A stretch of 43,259 nucleotides of DNA from an uncultured bacterium (GCA_900553845.1 USEW01000002.1:1-43259); one strand, 5' to 3'; counted from the stretch's first letter, positions 8,454 to 16,761 are shown. Notes: a model not told the origin generated them from the letters alone. A program made the numbers and translations.

Positions 8454-9257
8454 ATGTCAGGAAGAGTAATTGTAATAACATCAGGAAAAGGCGGTGTGGG
8501 TAAAACCACAAGCAGCGCAAATATAGGAACAGCCTTAGCAAAGACAGGAGCAAAAGTGGCATTAATTGATACTGATATTGGTTTGCGAAACCTTGATTTG
8601 CTTTTGGGTCTTGAAAATCGTATTGTTTATACACTTGTTGATGTTGTTGAACAAAGGTGTAAGTTAAAACAGGCGCTTGTTAAGGATAAAAAGTGTCCTA
8701 ACTTATGTTTGTTGGCAGCAGCGCAAACACGTGATAAAACATCGGTAAGTGAAGAGCAGTTAAAAGAAATATGCGAAAAACTACAGGAAGAATTTGACTT
8801 TGTTCTTGTTGATTGTCCAGCAGGTATTGAGCAGGGTTTTCAAAACGCTGTAGCAGGTGCAAGTGAGGCTATAATAGTTACAACGCCCGAAATGAGTGCT
8901 GTTCGTGACGCTGACCGTATAATAGGACTTCTTGAAGCAAAAGAGGAAATAAAGACATATAAGCTTTTGATAAATCGTGTACGTCCAAATATGATAAAAA
9001 CAAAAGAAATGATGAGCGTTGAGGATGTTTCTGAAATATTGTCTTGCGGTATTATTGGTATAATTCCAGAAGACACAGGAATTATTACTTCAACAAATAA
9101 AGGCGAACCGATTGTAAACGAAAATAAATCAAAAGCAGGTACAGCATACAACAATGTAGCCAGAAGGATTTTAGGCGAAGAAGTTCCATTTCTTGATATT
9201 AATGAGAAAAGTTTTCTTGATAAAATAAAAAACTTTTTTGTTTCATGCGGTAATTAA
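8454..9257 (+). CDS. minD: Septum site-determining ATPase MinD
   Basis: A 267-aa ParA/MinD-type ATPase that recruits MinC to the membrane and is released by MinE. It carries the deviant Walker A 'SGKGGVGKTT' (residues 10-19), 'LIDTDIGLRNLDLLLGLE' and the switch 'VDCPAGIEQGF'. The last residues ('FLDKIKNFFVSCGN') form the amphipathic membrane-targeting helix, although with an unusual cysteine near the end. A good ribosome site (AAAGGGGAAAG) precedes the ATG. Length and motifs are those of a full-length, functional MinD. Confidence 0.96.
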   Translation: MSGRVIVITSGKGGVGKTTSSANIGTALAKTGAKVALIDTDIGLRNLDLLLGLENRIVYTLVDVVEQRCKLKQALVKDKKCPNLCLLAAAQTRDKTSVSEEQLKEICEKLQEEFDFVLVDCPAGIEQGFQNAVAGASEAIIVTTPEMSAVRDADRIIGLLEAKEEIKTYKLLINRVRPNMIKTKEMMSVEDVSEILSCGIIGIIPEDTGIITSTNKGEPIVNENKSKAGTAYNNVARRILGEEVPFLDINEKSFLDKIKNFFVSCGN

Positions 9258-9385
9258 CTTTGCTACATAAACAAAAAAGTCATAATTTTAAAATATAGTA
9301 AACTGATATTAAGGCTAAAACAAAATCAATCCACTATTGTTGAAAGAAAAGGAAAGGATAAGGCTGTAAGGGCCGTTGTAGAAAA

Positions 9386-9937
9386 ATGAAAGATATATTA
9401 ACTGATATTTATAACAGAATGGTAAATTTCTTCCAAAATGAAAATGAAGAAGAAAATGCAAAAGATGTCGCGTATAACCGTCTAAAACTTGTTTTAACGC
9501 AAGACCGGATGAAACTTGACTCTATATCGGCAGAAAAGCTTAAAACAGATTTATTAAGTGTGTTGGCAAAATATATGGATTTAAAAGAAGAAACTTATGA
9601 TATAAGTTTTTCAGGTGAAGAAAACGAACTTGCTTTTATGTTTAATATAGGTATTACACGTACTAAATCTTTTGAAGAAATCGAAAAATACGAAAACGAT
9701 AAAAAATCTGAAATTTCTTGTTCTGAAATTGATTCATCCATTAATGATAAAAGTCAGGTTGATGAAACCATGGATAACGAAAAAGAAGATGATAATGCTA
9801 TTGAAGACGAACACCAAACTGATGACGAAAAAGAAACATATGAAGATGACGAGTTTGACGGTATATTAATAGCAACAAAAGATAAAGACGGGAATAAAAT
9901 AATAAAGAAATCAAAAAATAATGACATTACGGTATAA
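9386..9937 (+). CDS. minE: MinE with a long acidic C-terminal extension
   Basis: MinE stimulates MinD ATPase and gives the division-site topology. The anti-MinCD helix 'AYNRLKLVLTQDRM' is at residues 29-42 and the topological domain follows to about residue 92, which is where MinE normally ends. Here a further 90 residues follow, strongly Asp/Glu-rich around 112-158 and ending in a Lys/Asn-rich tail. The start codon has only a weak ribosome site; purine-rich GAAAGGAAAGG is about 25 nt away. The 3' end overlaps the next ORF by 17 nt in another frame. Confidence 0.88.
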   Translation: MKDILTDIYNRMVNFFQNENEEENAKDVAYNRLKLVLTQDRMKLDSISAEKLKTDLLSVLAKYMDLKEETYDISFSGEENELAFMFNIGITRTKSFEEIEKYENDKKSEISCSEIDSSINDKSQVDETMDNEKEDDNAIEDEHQTDDEKETYEDDEFDGILIATKDKDGNKIIKKSKNNDITV

Positions 9938-10940
9938 TCATTCATATCCCCGTAATATAATAAGCTTCGTGGTGCCAACCGGTATTGGGGCAAAAATAGG
10001 TGGATTTGCTGGTGATGCTTCTTTTTATGCCAGAAAATTTGCACAATATTTTGATGTCATTGTAAATCCGAATGTAGTAAATGCAGCTCTTTTTTCTGGC
10101 ATAACATCAGACATGCTCTATTGCGAAGGGTATTTTCTTGATAAATTTTTCGCCAATAAAATTGGGTTAAAGAAACATGCTGGCGGAAAAATAGGTGTTA
10201 TTTTTGATAAAGCAATAAAAAAAGAAGTATTAAATGTTCATATAAATACCATTAATGCTATAAAAACAATATATGGGTATGACATACTGCCGCCTATTAT
10301 AACGGATGAGGAAGCTAAGGTTAGGTTTTATAAAGAAGAATGTGGGGGATCGTTTGGCGATGTACTTAACCCTGAAACTTTAGTTAAAGCCGGATTAAAA
10401 CTTAAAAATCTTGGTGCTGATAAAATATGCGTTGTATGCAATTTTAACGATGAAGAACTCGATGACGATAATGATTATGTAGCAGGCAATGGAGTTGATA
10501 TTGTAGGGGGAGTTGAGGCGATAATATCGCATTATATGTCTTCAAAATTAGACATAATGACCGTTCACGCTCCAGCATTTAGCAATTTTGAGGTGGAAAC
10601 ACGATTAGTAAGCCCGAAATCAGCAGCCGAATACGTTACTTTAACTTATCTTCCATGTCTTTTTTTCGGTCTTCAGTATGCTCCTAAAATTGTTGATAGA
10701 AATCATAAAGATGCAATAAATGTAAAAGATGTGAATGCTTTGATTATGCCATATGATGCTGTTGGGGCAAAAATTGTTTTAAATGCTTTGAACAATAATG
10801 TAAAAGTAATAGCAATAAAAGAAAACACAAGCTGCATAAATGTTTCTGCAAAGCAGGTGGGACTTGAAAATGAAATTATCGAAATTGATACGTATAATGA
10901 ATGTTTAAATTATCTACTATCGGGGGATAATTGTGCCTGA
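9921..10940 (+). CDS. DUF3326 family protein
   Basis: A 339-aa protein of a family I know mainly from cyanobacteria and without an established function. Recognition rests on 'FVVPTGIGAKIGGFAGDA' at the N-terminus, the 'YCEGYFLDKF' segment, 'VIFDKAIKKEV' and 'GNGVDIVGGVEAIISH' (about residues 193-208) followed by 'APAF'. The start lies inside minE (17-nt overlap), so it is translationally coupled to minE; its link to division is unproven. Its 3' end overlaps the convergent VWA gene by 24 nt. No signal peptide or membrane segment is evident. Confidence 0.85.
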   Translation: MTLRYNHSYPRNIISFVVPTGIGAKIGGFAGDASFYARKFAQYFDVIVNPNVVNAALFSGITSDMLYCEGYFLDKFFANKIGLKKHAGGKIGVIFDKAIKKEVLNVHINTINAIKTIYGYDILPPIITDEEAKVRFYKEECGGSFGDVLNPETLVKAGLKLKNLGADKICVVCNFNDEELDDDNDYVAGNGVDIVGGVEAIISHYMSSKLDIMTVHAPAFSNFEVETRLVSPKSAAEYVTLTYLPCLFFGLQYAPKIVDRNHKDAINVKDVNALIMPYDAVGAKIVLNALNNNVKVIAIKENTSCINVSAKQVGLENEIIEIDTYNECLNYLLSGDNCA

Positions 10941-11648
10941 AACTTCTTTTTTGACATTAAATGATTTTTCAAGACTATTTAAGAGTTCAGCATGTGTATT
11001 TGCTTTATAAAACCGTCCTTTTGTGACTAAAGCTGTGCATCGAAGCTCGTCGTTTGCTTTTTTATCGTTTAAATCAAAAGCAATCACATCAATAAAAATA
11101 TCATCACGGGTTTTAATAAGATTCATAGCATAATCACAAGGGTTTTCATCACAGTTTTCTCCTCCGTCAGTCAGAAGAATAATACGTTTTTTGCTCCCTG
11201 GAAAACTTACAAAATCGCTGTTAACAGCTTGTTTAAGTGAATAAGTAATAGGCGTCCAGCCTGTAGCTTTTGTAGAATACAAACTTGATATTATAGCCTC
11301 TTTACTGTTTTTACCAGGAGAAACAAGTAAATCTGATGCGGTGCAGCTTGTAATCGGATTAAAACTATTTTTATGACCGTAAACACGCAAACCCATATAT
11401 AAATTATCGGGCAATTTCGCTAAAATTCCGGAAATACTTTTTAAAGCAAGTTCAATTTTTGTTGTTCCCTGTATTGTTTCATTCATGCTATTTGAAAAGT
11501 CGACAATAAATAGTATAAGTTCTTTTGCATGGTTTATATTGTTATTTTGTGTATAGTTGTTAGGACTAAATACCTTATATGATTGTGCATAGCTTATTGA
11601 TGCTACAAGTAATATAATAATTGTTAGAATAAATTTTTTAAGTTTCAT
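10917..11648 (-). CDS. Secreted von Willebrand factor A domain protein
   Basis: A 243-aa exported protein with an N-terminal signal peptide (likely cut after residue 21, 'SYA'). The VWA fold carries a full MIDAS metal site: D50-x-S52-x-S54 in 'DFSNSM', T132 in 'GWTPIT' and D161 in 'LLTDGG'. Cysteines at 102, 166 and 171 could form disulphides outside the cytoplasm. It probably mediates metal-dependent adhesion or protein binding in the envelope. There is no ribosome site before the ATG. The gene-free stretch upstream holds a structured minus-strand RNA that could be its long 5' leader. Confidence 0.87.
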   Translation of the reverse strand: MKLKKFILTIIILLVASISYAQSYKVFSPNNYTQNNNINHAKELILFIVDFSNSMNETIQGTTKIELALKSISGILAKLPDNLYMGLRVYGHKNSFNPITSCTASDLLVSPGKNSKEAIISSLYSTKATGWTPITYSLKQAVNSDFVSFPGSKKRIILLTDGGENCDENPCDYAMNLIKTRDDIFIDVIAFDLNDKKANDELRCTALVTKGRFYKANTHAELLNSLEKSFNVKKEVSGTIIPR

Positions 11649-11756
11649 ATTATAAAATATTGCATATAATTAAATTTTATAATATTCTCCACTTAAGCAC
11701 CAAAGGAATAGTTTTTGCTTAAATTTTATGTTTGTTATTCATAATTATTTTTATTT

Positions 11757-11899
11757 AATGCCATCCGGGCTACAACTATAACCTAAAGGGCATCCTCCCT
11801 TTCACGGCTCAGGATTTGGAGTTGTACGTTATTTGTTTTATTCGCCAACGTGAAGTTAACTCATCTTTTGCAACCCATACCCACTTTCCTAAACCAAAG
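11757..11899 (-). ncRNA. Putative structured RNA (riboswitch-like leader or small RNA)
   Basis: The 361-nt gap 11649-12009 contains a locally GC-rich block. On the minus strand TATAAT (11909-11904) precedes it by the right distance for a start near 11897. Predicted pairings: hairpin 11785-11790 with 11797-11802; its loop (11792-11796) with 11811-11815 as a possible pseudoknot; 11774-11777 with 11820-11823; 11826-11830 with 11847-11851; and a closing helix 11767-11773 with 11870-11876 that needs G-U pairs only available on the minus strand. It does not match cobalamin, TPP, FMN, ydaO, SAM or SRP RNA as I remember them. It could be the VWA gene leader or a free RNA (6S-like is possible but unproven). 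The remainder of the gap is AT-rich. Confidence 0.4.
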
Positions 11900-11975
11900 C
11901 CATATTATACATTAAAAGAGTTTATTTTTAATTTGTAAATAAACCTTTTTTCTTATATAATATAAAAAATATTTA

Positions 11976-12003
11976 TTGTATTTTCAAAAAGTTTTAGTAT
12001 AAT
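11976..12003 (+). promoter_or_regulatory. Promoter of gmk
   Basis: TTGTAT (11976-11981), 16 bp, TATAAT (11998-12003). The -10 box ends 6 nt before the gmk ATG at 12010 and there is no Shine-Dalgarno, so a leaderless transcript is expected. Confidence 0.65.
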
Positions 12004-12009
12004 CAATTT

Positions 12010-12582
12010 ATGGAAAATAACAAAACAAAATTATTCGTAATATCAGGTCCATCAGGTGTGGGAAAAGGGACACTTTTAAAATCATTTTTAGAAAAGCATG
12101 CTAAAAATGTACGCTTGTCTATATCATTTACAACACGCCAACCACGAGAGGGTGAAATTGATGGGGTTAATTATTTTTTTACGGATGAGGAAAAATTTAA
12201 AGCAGCAATTAGTAATAATGAATTTTTAGAATGGGCAAAATATTCCGATAACTATTATGGAACAAAGGAAGCTTATGTTTATAAAAAATTATCAGAAGGT
12301 TATAACCTAATTCTTGAAATTGATACACAAGGCGCATTTCAGGTAAAAAATAAAATAAAAGATGCAAGTTTGATATTCATTATGCCTCCCTCAATTGATG
12401 AACTTGAAAAACGCTTAAGAGGACGAAATACCGAAACAGAAGAAGCTATAAAAAAACGTATGGATTTTGTTAAGTGTGAAATTGAAAATTCAAAAGATTT
12501 TGATTACGTTATAATTAATGACAATATTGAACGCGCTTTGGACGAACTTACTTTTGTTTTTGAAAAAGAAATTGCTAATTAA
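12010..12582 (+). CDS. gmk: Guanylate kinase
   Basis: A 190-aa enzyme converting GMP plus ATP to GDP plus ADP. The P-loop 'SGPSGVGKGTL' (12-22) is followed by the GMP-binding 'SISFTTRQPREGEIDGVNYFF' region (about 37-57), 'EIDTQGAFQV' and the lid arginines 'KRLRGRNTETEE'. Length is normal. It starts directly behind a TATAAT box without a ribosome site. It is 20 nt upstream of the aldolase gene and probably co-transcribed with it. Confidence 0.97.
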   Translation: MENNKTKLFVISGPSGVGKGTLLKSFLEKHAKNVRLSISFTTRQPREGEIDGVNYFFTDEEKFKAAISNNEFLEWAKYSDNYYGTKEAYVYKKLSEGYNLILEIDTQGAFQVKNKIKDASLIFIMPPSIDELEKRLRGRNTETEEAIKKRMDFVKCEIENSKDFDYVIINDNIERALDELTFVFEKEIAN

Positions 12583-12602
12583 AACTTAAAAAGGGGAAAA
12601 GG

Positions 12603-13430
12603 ATGAATTTATTAGAAAAGAAAATGGTTGAAACGTTGATAGACTTAAAAGAAAACCATCATGTAGTGGGTATAAAAGCAGAATTTGAAGCTGAAGGCAC
12701 CCGTTTGGAAGAAGCGTTAAGGTTAAAAGAAGTTGTCACTCGAGCTGGACTTGATTTGGCAATAAAAGTTGGTGGTTGTGAAGCCATTAAGGATATGTAT
12801 GATGCTCGTACTATTGGAGTCAACACAATTATTGCCCCTATGATTGAAACGGCTTATGCTATGAAAAAATACGTAATGGCAACAAAATTTGTATTTCCCG
12901 AAGAAGAAAGACAACAGATAAAATTTTTAATAAATACTGAAACAATTACAGGGTTTAACAATATTGATGAGATGATAAAATCTGAATATTTTAGCGATAT
13001 TAATGGTATTGTTTTAGGGCGTGTTGATATGACAGGGTCTATGGGATTAACACGTGAAGATATTAATTCTGATGAAATTTTTGACTTAGCAAAAGTTTTA
13101 GCCGAAAAAATGCAAAAATTAAATAAAGATTTTGTAATTGGCGGTGGTGTTTCAGCACATTCTTTACCATTTTTTAAAAGGTTACCTCAAAATTCACTAA
13201 GCCGGTTTGAAACAAGAAAAATTATTTTTGATGCAAAAAAAGCACTTGATGACAAAAATGCGGATAAAGGAATTTTAAAAGCTGTCGGGTTTGAATTAAT
13301 GTGGTTAAAAAATAAACGTGAATTTTATAAAATGATATTTGATGAGGACGCACAAAGATTAAATATGCTTGAAGCTCGTTATAAAAAACTTATTGACGAA
13401 GCTATGATGCAAACAAATTGCGTGTTATAA
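12603..13430 (+). CDS. HpcH/HpaI-type aldolase/citrate lyase family protein
   Basis: A 275-aa (beta/alpha)8 enzyme of the HpcH/HpaI family, which makes or breaks C-C bonds using pyruvate-type nucleophiles and a divalent metal. The metal ligands are visible as E113 in 'NTETITGFNNIDEM' and D142 in 'GIVLGRVDMTGSMG'. GGGG-containing ribosome site before the ATG. It is followed 21 nt later by a ThDP-dependent enzyme; such pairs occur in surface-polysaccharide gene clusters that build branched or ulosonic sugars. No glycosyltransferase or nucleotidyltransferase is next to it, so the substrate is unknown. Confidence 0.85.
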   Translation: MNLLEKKMVETLIDLKENHHVVGIKAEFEAEGTRLEEALRLKEVVTRAGLDLAIKVGGCEAIKDMYDARTIGVNTIIAPMIETAYAMKKYVMATKFVFPEEERQQIKFLINTETITGFNNIDEMIKSEYFSDINGIVLGRVDMTGSMGLTREDINSDEIFDLAKVLAEKMQKLNKDFVIGGGVSAHSLPFFKRLPQNSLSRFETRKIIFDAKKALDDKNADKGILKAVGFELMWLKNKREFYKMIFDEDAQRLNMLEARYKKLIDEAMMQTNCVL

Positions 13431-13451
13431 GAAAGCTCTAGGTCAATTTTA

Positions 13452-15296
13452 ATGTCAAAAATGAAGTTAAGTGATTTTGTTGCAAAATATTTAAAAGAAC
13501 GTCATAATGTTAAGCATTTTTTTATGGTATCAGGCGGTGGTGCAATGCATTTAAATGATAGTCTAGGTCGATACATAAATTATACTGCTAATCATCATGA
13601 GCAAGCTTGTGCAATAGCAGCTGAAGGATACAGCCGTTTAAAAGGCGACACTTTAAGCGTTGTTAATGTAACAACGGGACCTGGAGGACTAAATACATTA
13701 AACGGAGTTTTTGGACAATGGACGGATTCAGTGCCTGTTTTGTATATTTCAGGTCAGGTAAAAATACCAACAACCATGCAGCATTATCCTAATTTGAATG
13801 TTCGCCAGCTTGGAGATCAGGAAGTTGATATTATTTCAGTTGTAAAACCTCTAACAAAATATGCAAAAATGGTGACAGATAAAAATAAAATAAAATATTA
13901 TATTGATAAAGCAATATATGAAGCAACAACTGGTCGTTTTGGGCCAGTGTGGCTTGATATCCCGATTGACATCCAAGCATCGATAATTGATGAAGATGAT
14001 TTAACTGAATTTAAGCCTCAAAATGAACATTTATTATTGGATTTTAATGATAGTGATTGTGAAGATGCGTTAAAAAAACTAGTGAGTGCAAAAAAGCCGC
14101 TTATTGTGTGCGGTCATGGGATTCGTCTTTCTAATCAAATTGAGAATTTTTATAAACTTGTTGATATGTTAAAAGTTCCTGTTGTGACTACTTTTAACGG
14201 GTTTGACATAATGGATGATAATAATCCTTATTATATAGGTAGAATTGGAACAGTTGGACAGCGAGCAGGAAATTTTGCGCTTCAAAATGCTGATTGTGTT
14301 TTATTTTTAGGAACGCGCAATAATATTCGTCAAGCTAGTTATAATTATGAAAATTTTGCTAAAAATGCTTTTAAAATAGTTGTTGATATAGATAAAAATG
14401 AACTATATAAACCAACAGTTCAGGTCGATTTGGCAATAAATGCTGATTTAAAAATGTTTATTCCAAAAATGATTGAAAAATTAAGAGAGGGTGATTTTAA
14501 AACAAATTATTCTTCAAAATGGTTAGAATTTGCTCAGAATCTAAAAAGCAAATACTCATTTAAGAAAACAAACGAATATAGTCAAAATGAAAACGAAGCT
14601 ATAAACCCTTATTATTTTATCCGCCAACTTACAAACGAGTTGGATGAAAACGATGTTATTATTATGGCAAACGGTTCAGCTTGTGTTTGCACATATCAGG
14701 TTGCAAAAGTAAAGCGGAATCAGCGTTATATTTTAAACTCAGGCAATGCATCAATGGGCTATGATTTACCATGTGCTATTGGTGCTTGTGTAAAGAGTCT
14801 TGAAACAGATGATAAAGTTGAAGGAAAGCACAAGCACGGGCGTATAATATGTATTGCAGGCGATGGCTCAATAATGATGAATTTGCAGGAGCTTGAGACC
14901 ATAAAATATAATAAACTGCCTATAAAACTCTTTGTGTTAAATAATAGCGGTTATTCATCAATTCGCCAAACACAAAGGAACTTTTTTAAAGGGCATATGA
15001 CAGGAAGCGGAAACGACTCCGGTGTTTCCGTACCTCAGTTTTATAATATAGCAAAAGGATTTAATTTAAATGCAATAACAATTGATAAAGCTAAAGATAT
15101 AAACGCACAAATAAAACAAGTGCTTGAATTTGATGGTTTTATATTGTGTGAAGCAATGCTTCAAGAAGAATATTCTTTTTCCCCAAAATTATCTAGTCGT
15201 AAGCTTGATGATGGCACGATGGTGTCGCCAAGTTTGGAGGATATGTTTCCTTTTATTTCACGTGAAGAATATCAAGAGAACATACTTCAGTTGTAA
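13452..15296 (+). CDS. Thiamine diphosphate-dependent enzyme, acetolactate synthase-like
   Basis: A 614-aa ThDP enzyme with the usual three domains. The catalytic glutamate is E50 in 'ANHHEQACAIAAEGY', the central domain spans about 200-340, and the ThDP/Mg motif runs from 'GDGSIMMN' near residue 470 to 'NN' near 497. It resembles IlvB but has features of the subgroup found in polysaccharide clusters ('VSGGGAMHLNDSLG' at the N-terminus). No IlvN regulatory subunit follows, which argues against branched-chain amino acid synthesis. It most likely works with the aldolase just upstream; the reaction is not determined. Confidence 0.85.
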   Translation: MSKMKLSDFVAKYLKERHNVKHFFMVSGGGAMHLNDSLGRYINYTANHHEQACAIAAEGYSRLKGDTLSVVNVTTGPGGLNTLNGVFGQWTDSVPVLYISGQVKIPTTMQHYPNLNVRQLGDQEVDIISVVKPLTKYAKMVTDKNKIKYYIDKAIYEATTGRFGPVWLDIPIDIQASIIDEDDLTEFKPQNEHLLLDFNDSDCEDALKKLVSAKKPLIVCGHGIRLSNQIENFYKLVDMLKVPVVTTFNGFDIMDDNNPYYIGRIGTVGQRAGNFALQNADCVLFLGTRNNIRQASYNYENFAKNAFKIVVDIDKNELYKPTVQVDLAINADLKMFIPKMIEKLREGDFKTNYSSKWLEFAQNLKSKYSFKKTNEYSQNENEAINPYYFIRQLTNELDENDVIIMANGSACVCTYQVAKVKRNQRYILNSGNASMGYDLPCAIGACVKSLETDDKVEGKHKHGRIICIAGDGSIMMNLQELETIKYNKLPIKLFVLNNSGYSSIRQTQRNFFKGHMTGSGNDSGVSVPQFYNIAKGFNLNAITIDKAKDINAQIKQVLEFDGFILCEAMLQEEYSFSPKLSSRKLDDGTMVSPSLEDMFPFISREEYQENILQL

Positions 15297-15303
15297 CAAA
15301 ATA

Positions 15304-15507
15304 TTAATTATTTGAAGCCAATGCTTTTAAAGAACTTAACATTTCTAAAGCAAAAACTTTGTGTTTCATTTGTTGTGAATTTTTAATTTCAAATATACGC
15401 ATAATACGATTTATTTCGTTTAATGATTTGAAATCATTTGCGCGGTATACGTTTTCAATCGGTTCAACTTTAATCCCTAATGATACTTCAATTTGATGTT
15501 CTTGCAT
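15304..15507 (-). CDS. Small hypothetical protein (67 aa)
   Basis: An unrecognised 67-aa protein. AGAGGA lies about 9 nt before the ATG. The sequence is short, soluble and helical, with 'NEINRIMRIFEIKNSQQMKHKVFALEML' as a likely amphipathic helix pair (about residues 30-57). It converges with the ThDP gene, with stops 8 nt apart. The upstream region carries the second copy of the 16-nt HLR1-like element, shared with the other small minus-strand gene near 906. Confidence 0.6.
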   Translation of the reverse strand: MQEHQIEVSLGIKVEPIENVYRANDFKSLNEINRIMRIFEIKNSQQMKHKVFALEMLSSLKALASNN

Positions 15508-15572
15508 AAATTTAAATCCTCTTATAAACTTTATCTTTCTATGTATATATAAAGTATATTTAAATAAAAAAA

Positions 15573-15601
15573 TTGACTTTTTACAAGTGTAGTGTTAAGT
15601 T
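15573..15601 (+). promoter_or_regulatory. Candidate promoter of the ZIP transporter gene
   Basis: TTGACT (15573-15578), 17 bp, TAAGTT (15596-15601), about 100 nt upstream of the ATG. The -10 overlaps the HLR1-like 16-mer, so a bound regulator there could repress it. A second TATAAT near 15661 could serve as an alternative. Confidence 0.4.
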
Positions 15602-15608
15602 TTGTAAA
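15593..15608 (-). repeat. 16-nt intergenic element, copy 2 (HLR1-like)
   Basis: Reads TTTACAAAACTTAACA on the minus strand, identical to 985-1000. It lies in the divergent region between the 67-aa gene and the ZIP transporter, about 86 nt from the former start codon, a spacing similar to copy 1. Confidence 0.4.
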
Positions 15609-15707
15609 GATAAGAATAATAAAAGTTCACATAACCTAACATTTTATAGATAATAGATGTATAATAAAATTAAGTTTTGGATTGTAAAAGAGGATAGAGA
15701 ATAAACT

Positions 15708-16529
15708 ATGCATATTAGTTATGAAACATTTTTTATACCGCTTGTCTTAACAACATTAGCAGGATTATCAACGGTTTTAGGTGGAATGTTAACGTTTTTT
15801 GTAAAGAAAGGAAATTTAAAAGCGTTATCAGTAGGGCTTGCATTCTCAGCTGGTGTAATGATATTTTTGTCGTTATCAGAAATATTATCGGAATCGCGTG
15901 AGTTTTTAGTACAAACATTTAATACTAAAGCGCAGTTAATAACAATGTTATCATTTTTGCTTGGGTGTTTAACGGCTTTTTTAATTGATTATTTTATCCC
16001 TGAACACTATGAAGATGAATTTTTATCAGCATCGGAAAGTGAAGAAGAAAACAGAATATATAAGCAAAAAATTGAAACAAAAAAAATAAAAAGGGCTGGT
16101 CTGCTTGCGGCACTTGCTATATTTATCCATAATGTGCCTGAAGGGATTGCAACATTTTTTGTTTCATCCCAAACTATAAAAATGGGTATTCCAATTGCAA
16201 TTGCAATTGCAATTCACAATATACCAGAAGGTATTGCTGTTGCTTTGCCTATATATCAAGCGACTGGGAAAAAACGTATGGCAATATGGTATTCCTTTTT
16301 GTCAGGCATGGCCGAACCTTTGGGTGCTGTTTTAGCATTTATGGTTTTAAGCCAATTTATAACAAATGATTTTATAGGTGTTTTGTTTGGCATGGTAGCG
16401 GGGATTATGGTATATATTTCGCTTGACACCTTGCTGCCACTTGCACGTGAGTATGGGGAAGATCACCTTGTTTTAATCGGGATAATCTCTGGTATGTTTT
16501 TTGTTGCCTTTGGAATGCTTTTAATTTAA
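15708..16529 (+). CDS. ZIP-family metal transporter (ZupT-like)
   Basis: A 273-aa inner-membrane carrier that takes up zinc or other divalent metals. Eight hydrophobic segments are apparent, with a hydrophilic acidic loop around 98-128 and the two metal-site helices marked by 'HNVPEG' (141-146) and 'HNIPEG' (170-175). GAGGATAGAG precedes the ATG. Within the second metal-site helix the DNA is a hexamer repeat (CAATTG, nearly four copies at 16192-16215) encoding alternating Ala-Ile. It is a single-gene unit. The metal specificity cannot be read from the sequence; ZupT of other bacteria is broad-range. Confidence 0.92.
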   Translation: MHISYETFFIPLVLTTLAGLSTVLGGMLTFFVKKGNLKALSVGLAFSAGVMIFLSLSEILSESREFLVQTFNTKAQLITMLSFLLGCLTAFLIDYFIPEHYEDEFLSASESEEENRIYKQKIETKKIKRAGLLAALAIFIHNVPEGIATFFVSSQTIKMGIPIAIAIAIHNIPEGIAVALPIYQATGKKRMAIWYSFLSGMAEPLGAVLAFMVLSQFITNDFIGVLFGMVAGIMVYISLDTLLPLAREYGEDHLVLIGIISGMFFVAFGMLLI

Positions 16530-16533
16530 ATTA

Positions 16534-16761
16534 TTATATTTTTAATGTTGACTCTACTGTATTAACTTTTTTATGAAGTAATTCTACTCTGTCGTAAAGC
16601 ACAACTGCAATATGCTCAATACTATAATCTTCAAAAGTTTTGCTTTCTCTAATTGAATCAAGCAAAATTTTTGTTAAACTTTCAATAATAATTATTTCTT
16701 TTTTTACGTCTTGAAAAGGTTTTGCAATTTTTGAGAGTTTGATCTTCTGATTTTTGTTCAT
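16534..16761 (-). CDS. Small hypothetical protein (75 aa)
   Basis: An unrecognised 75-aa protein with AAAGGAT 6 nt before the ATG. It is predicted to be two or three helices, Lys-rich at the N-terminus with 'VVLYDRVELLHKKVNTVEST' near the C-terminus (about 53-72). It converges with the ZIP gene (4 nt between stops). Its upstream region, shared with spoIID, has TTGTAA/TTACAA half-sites (16874-16890) that could be an operator. Confidence 0.55.
   Translation of the reverse strand: MNKNQKIKLSKIAKPFQDVKKEIIIIESLTKILLDSIRESKTFEDYSIEHIAVVLYDRVELLHKKVNTVESTLKI

Noticed and set aside
11757..11899. Known riboswitch in the GC-rich block
   Set aside because: I compared it from memory with cobalamin, TPP, FMN, SAM-I, glycine, ydaO (c-di-AMP) and c-di-GMP motifs; only short resemblances (such as CCGGAUGG to the FMN 3' end) were found, without the required core.
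16192..16215. CAATTG tandem as a CRISPR-like or regulatory repeat
   Set aside because: It is inside a well-conserved coding helix of the ZIP transporter and has no spacers.
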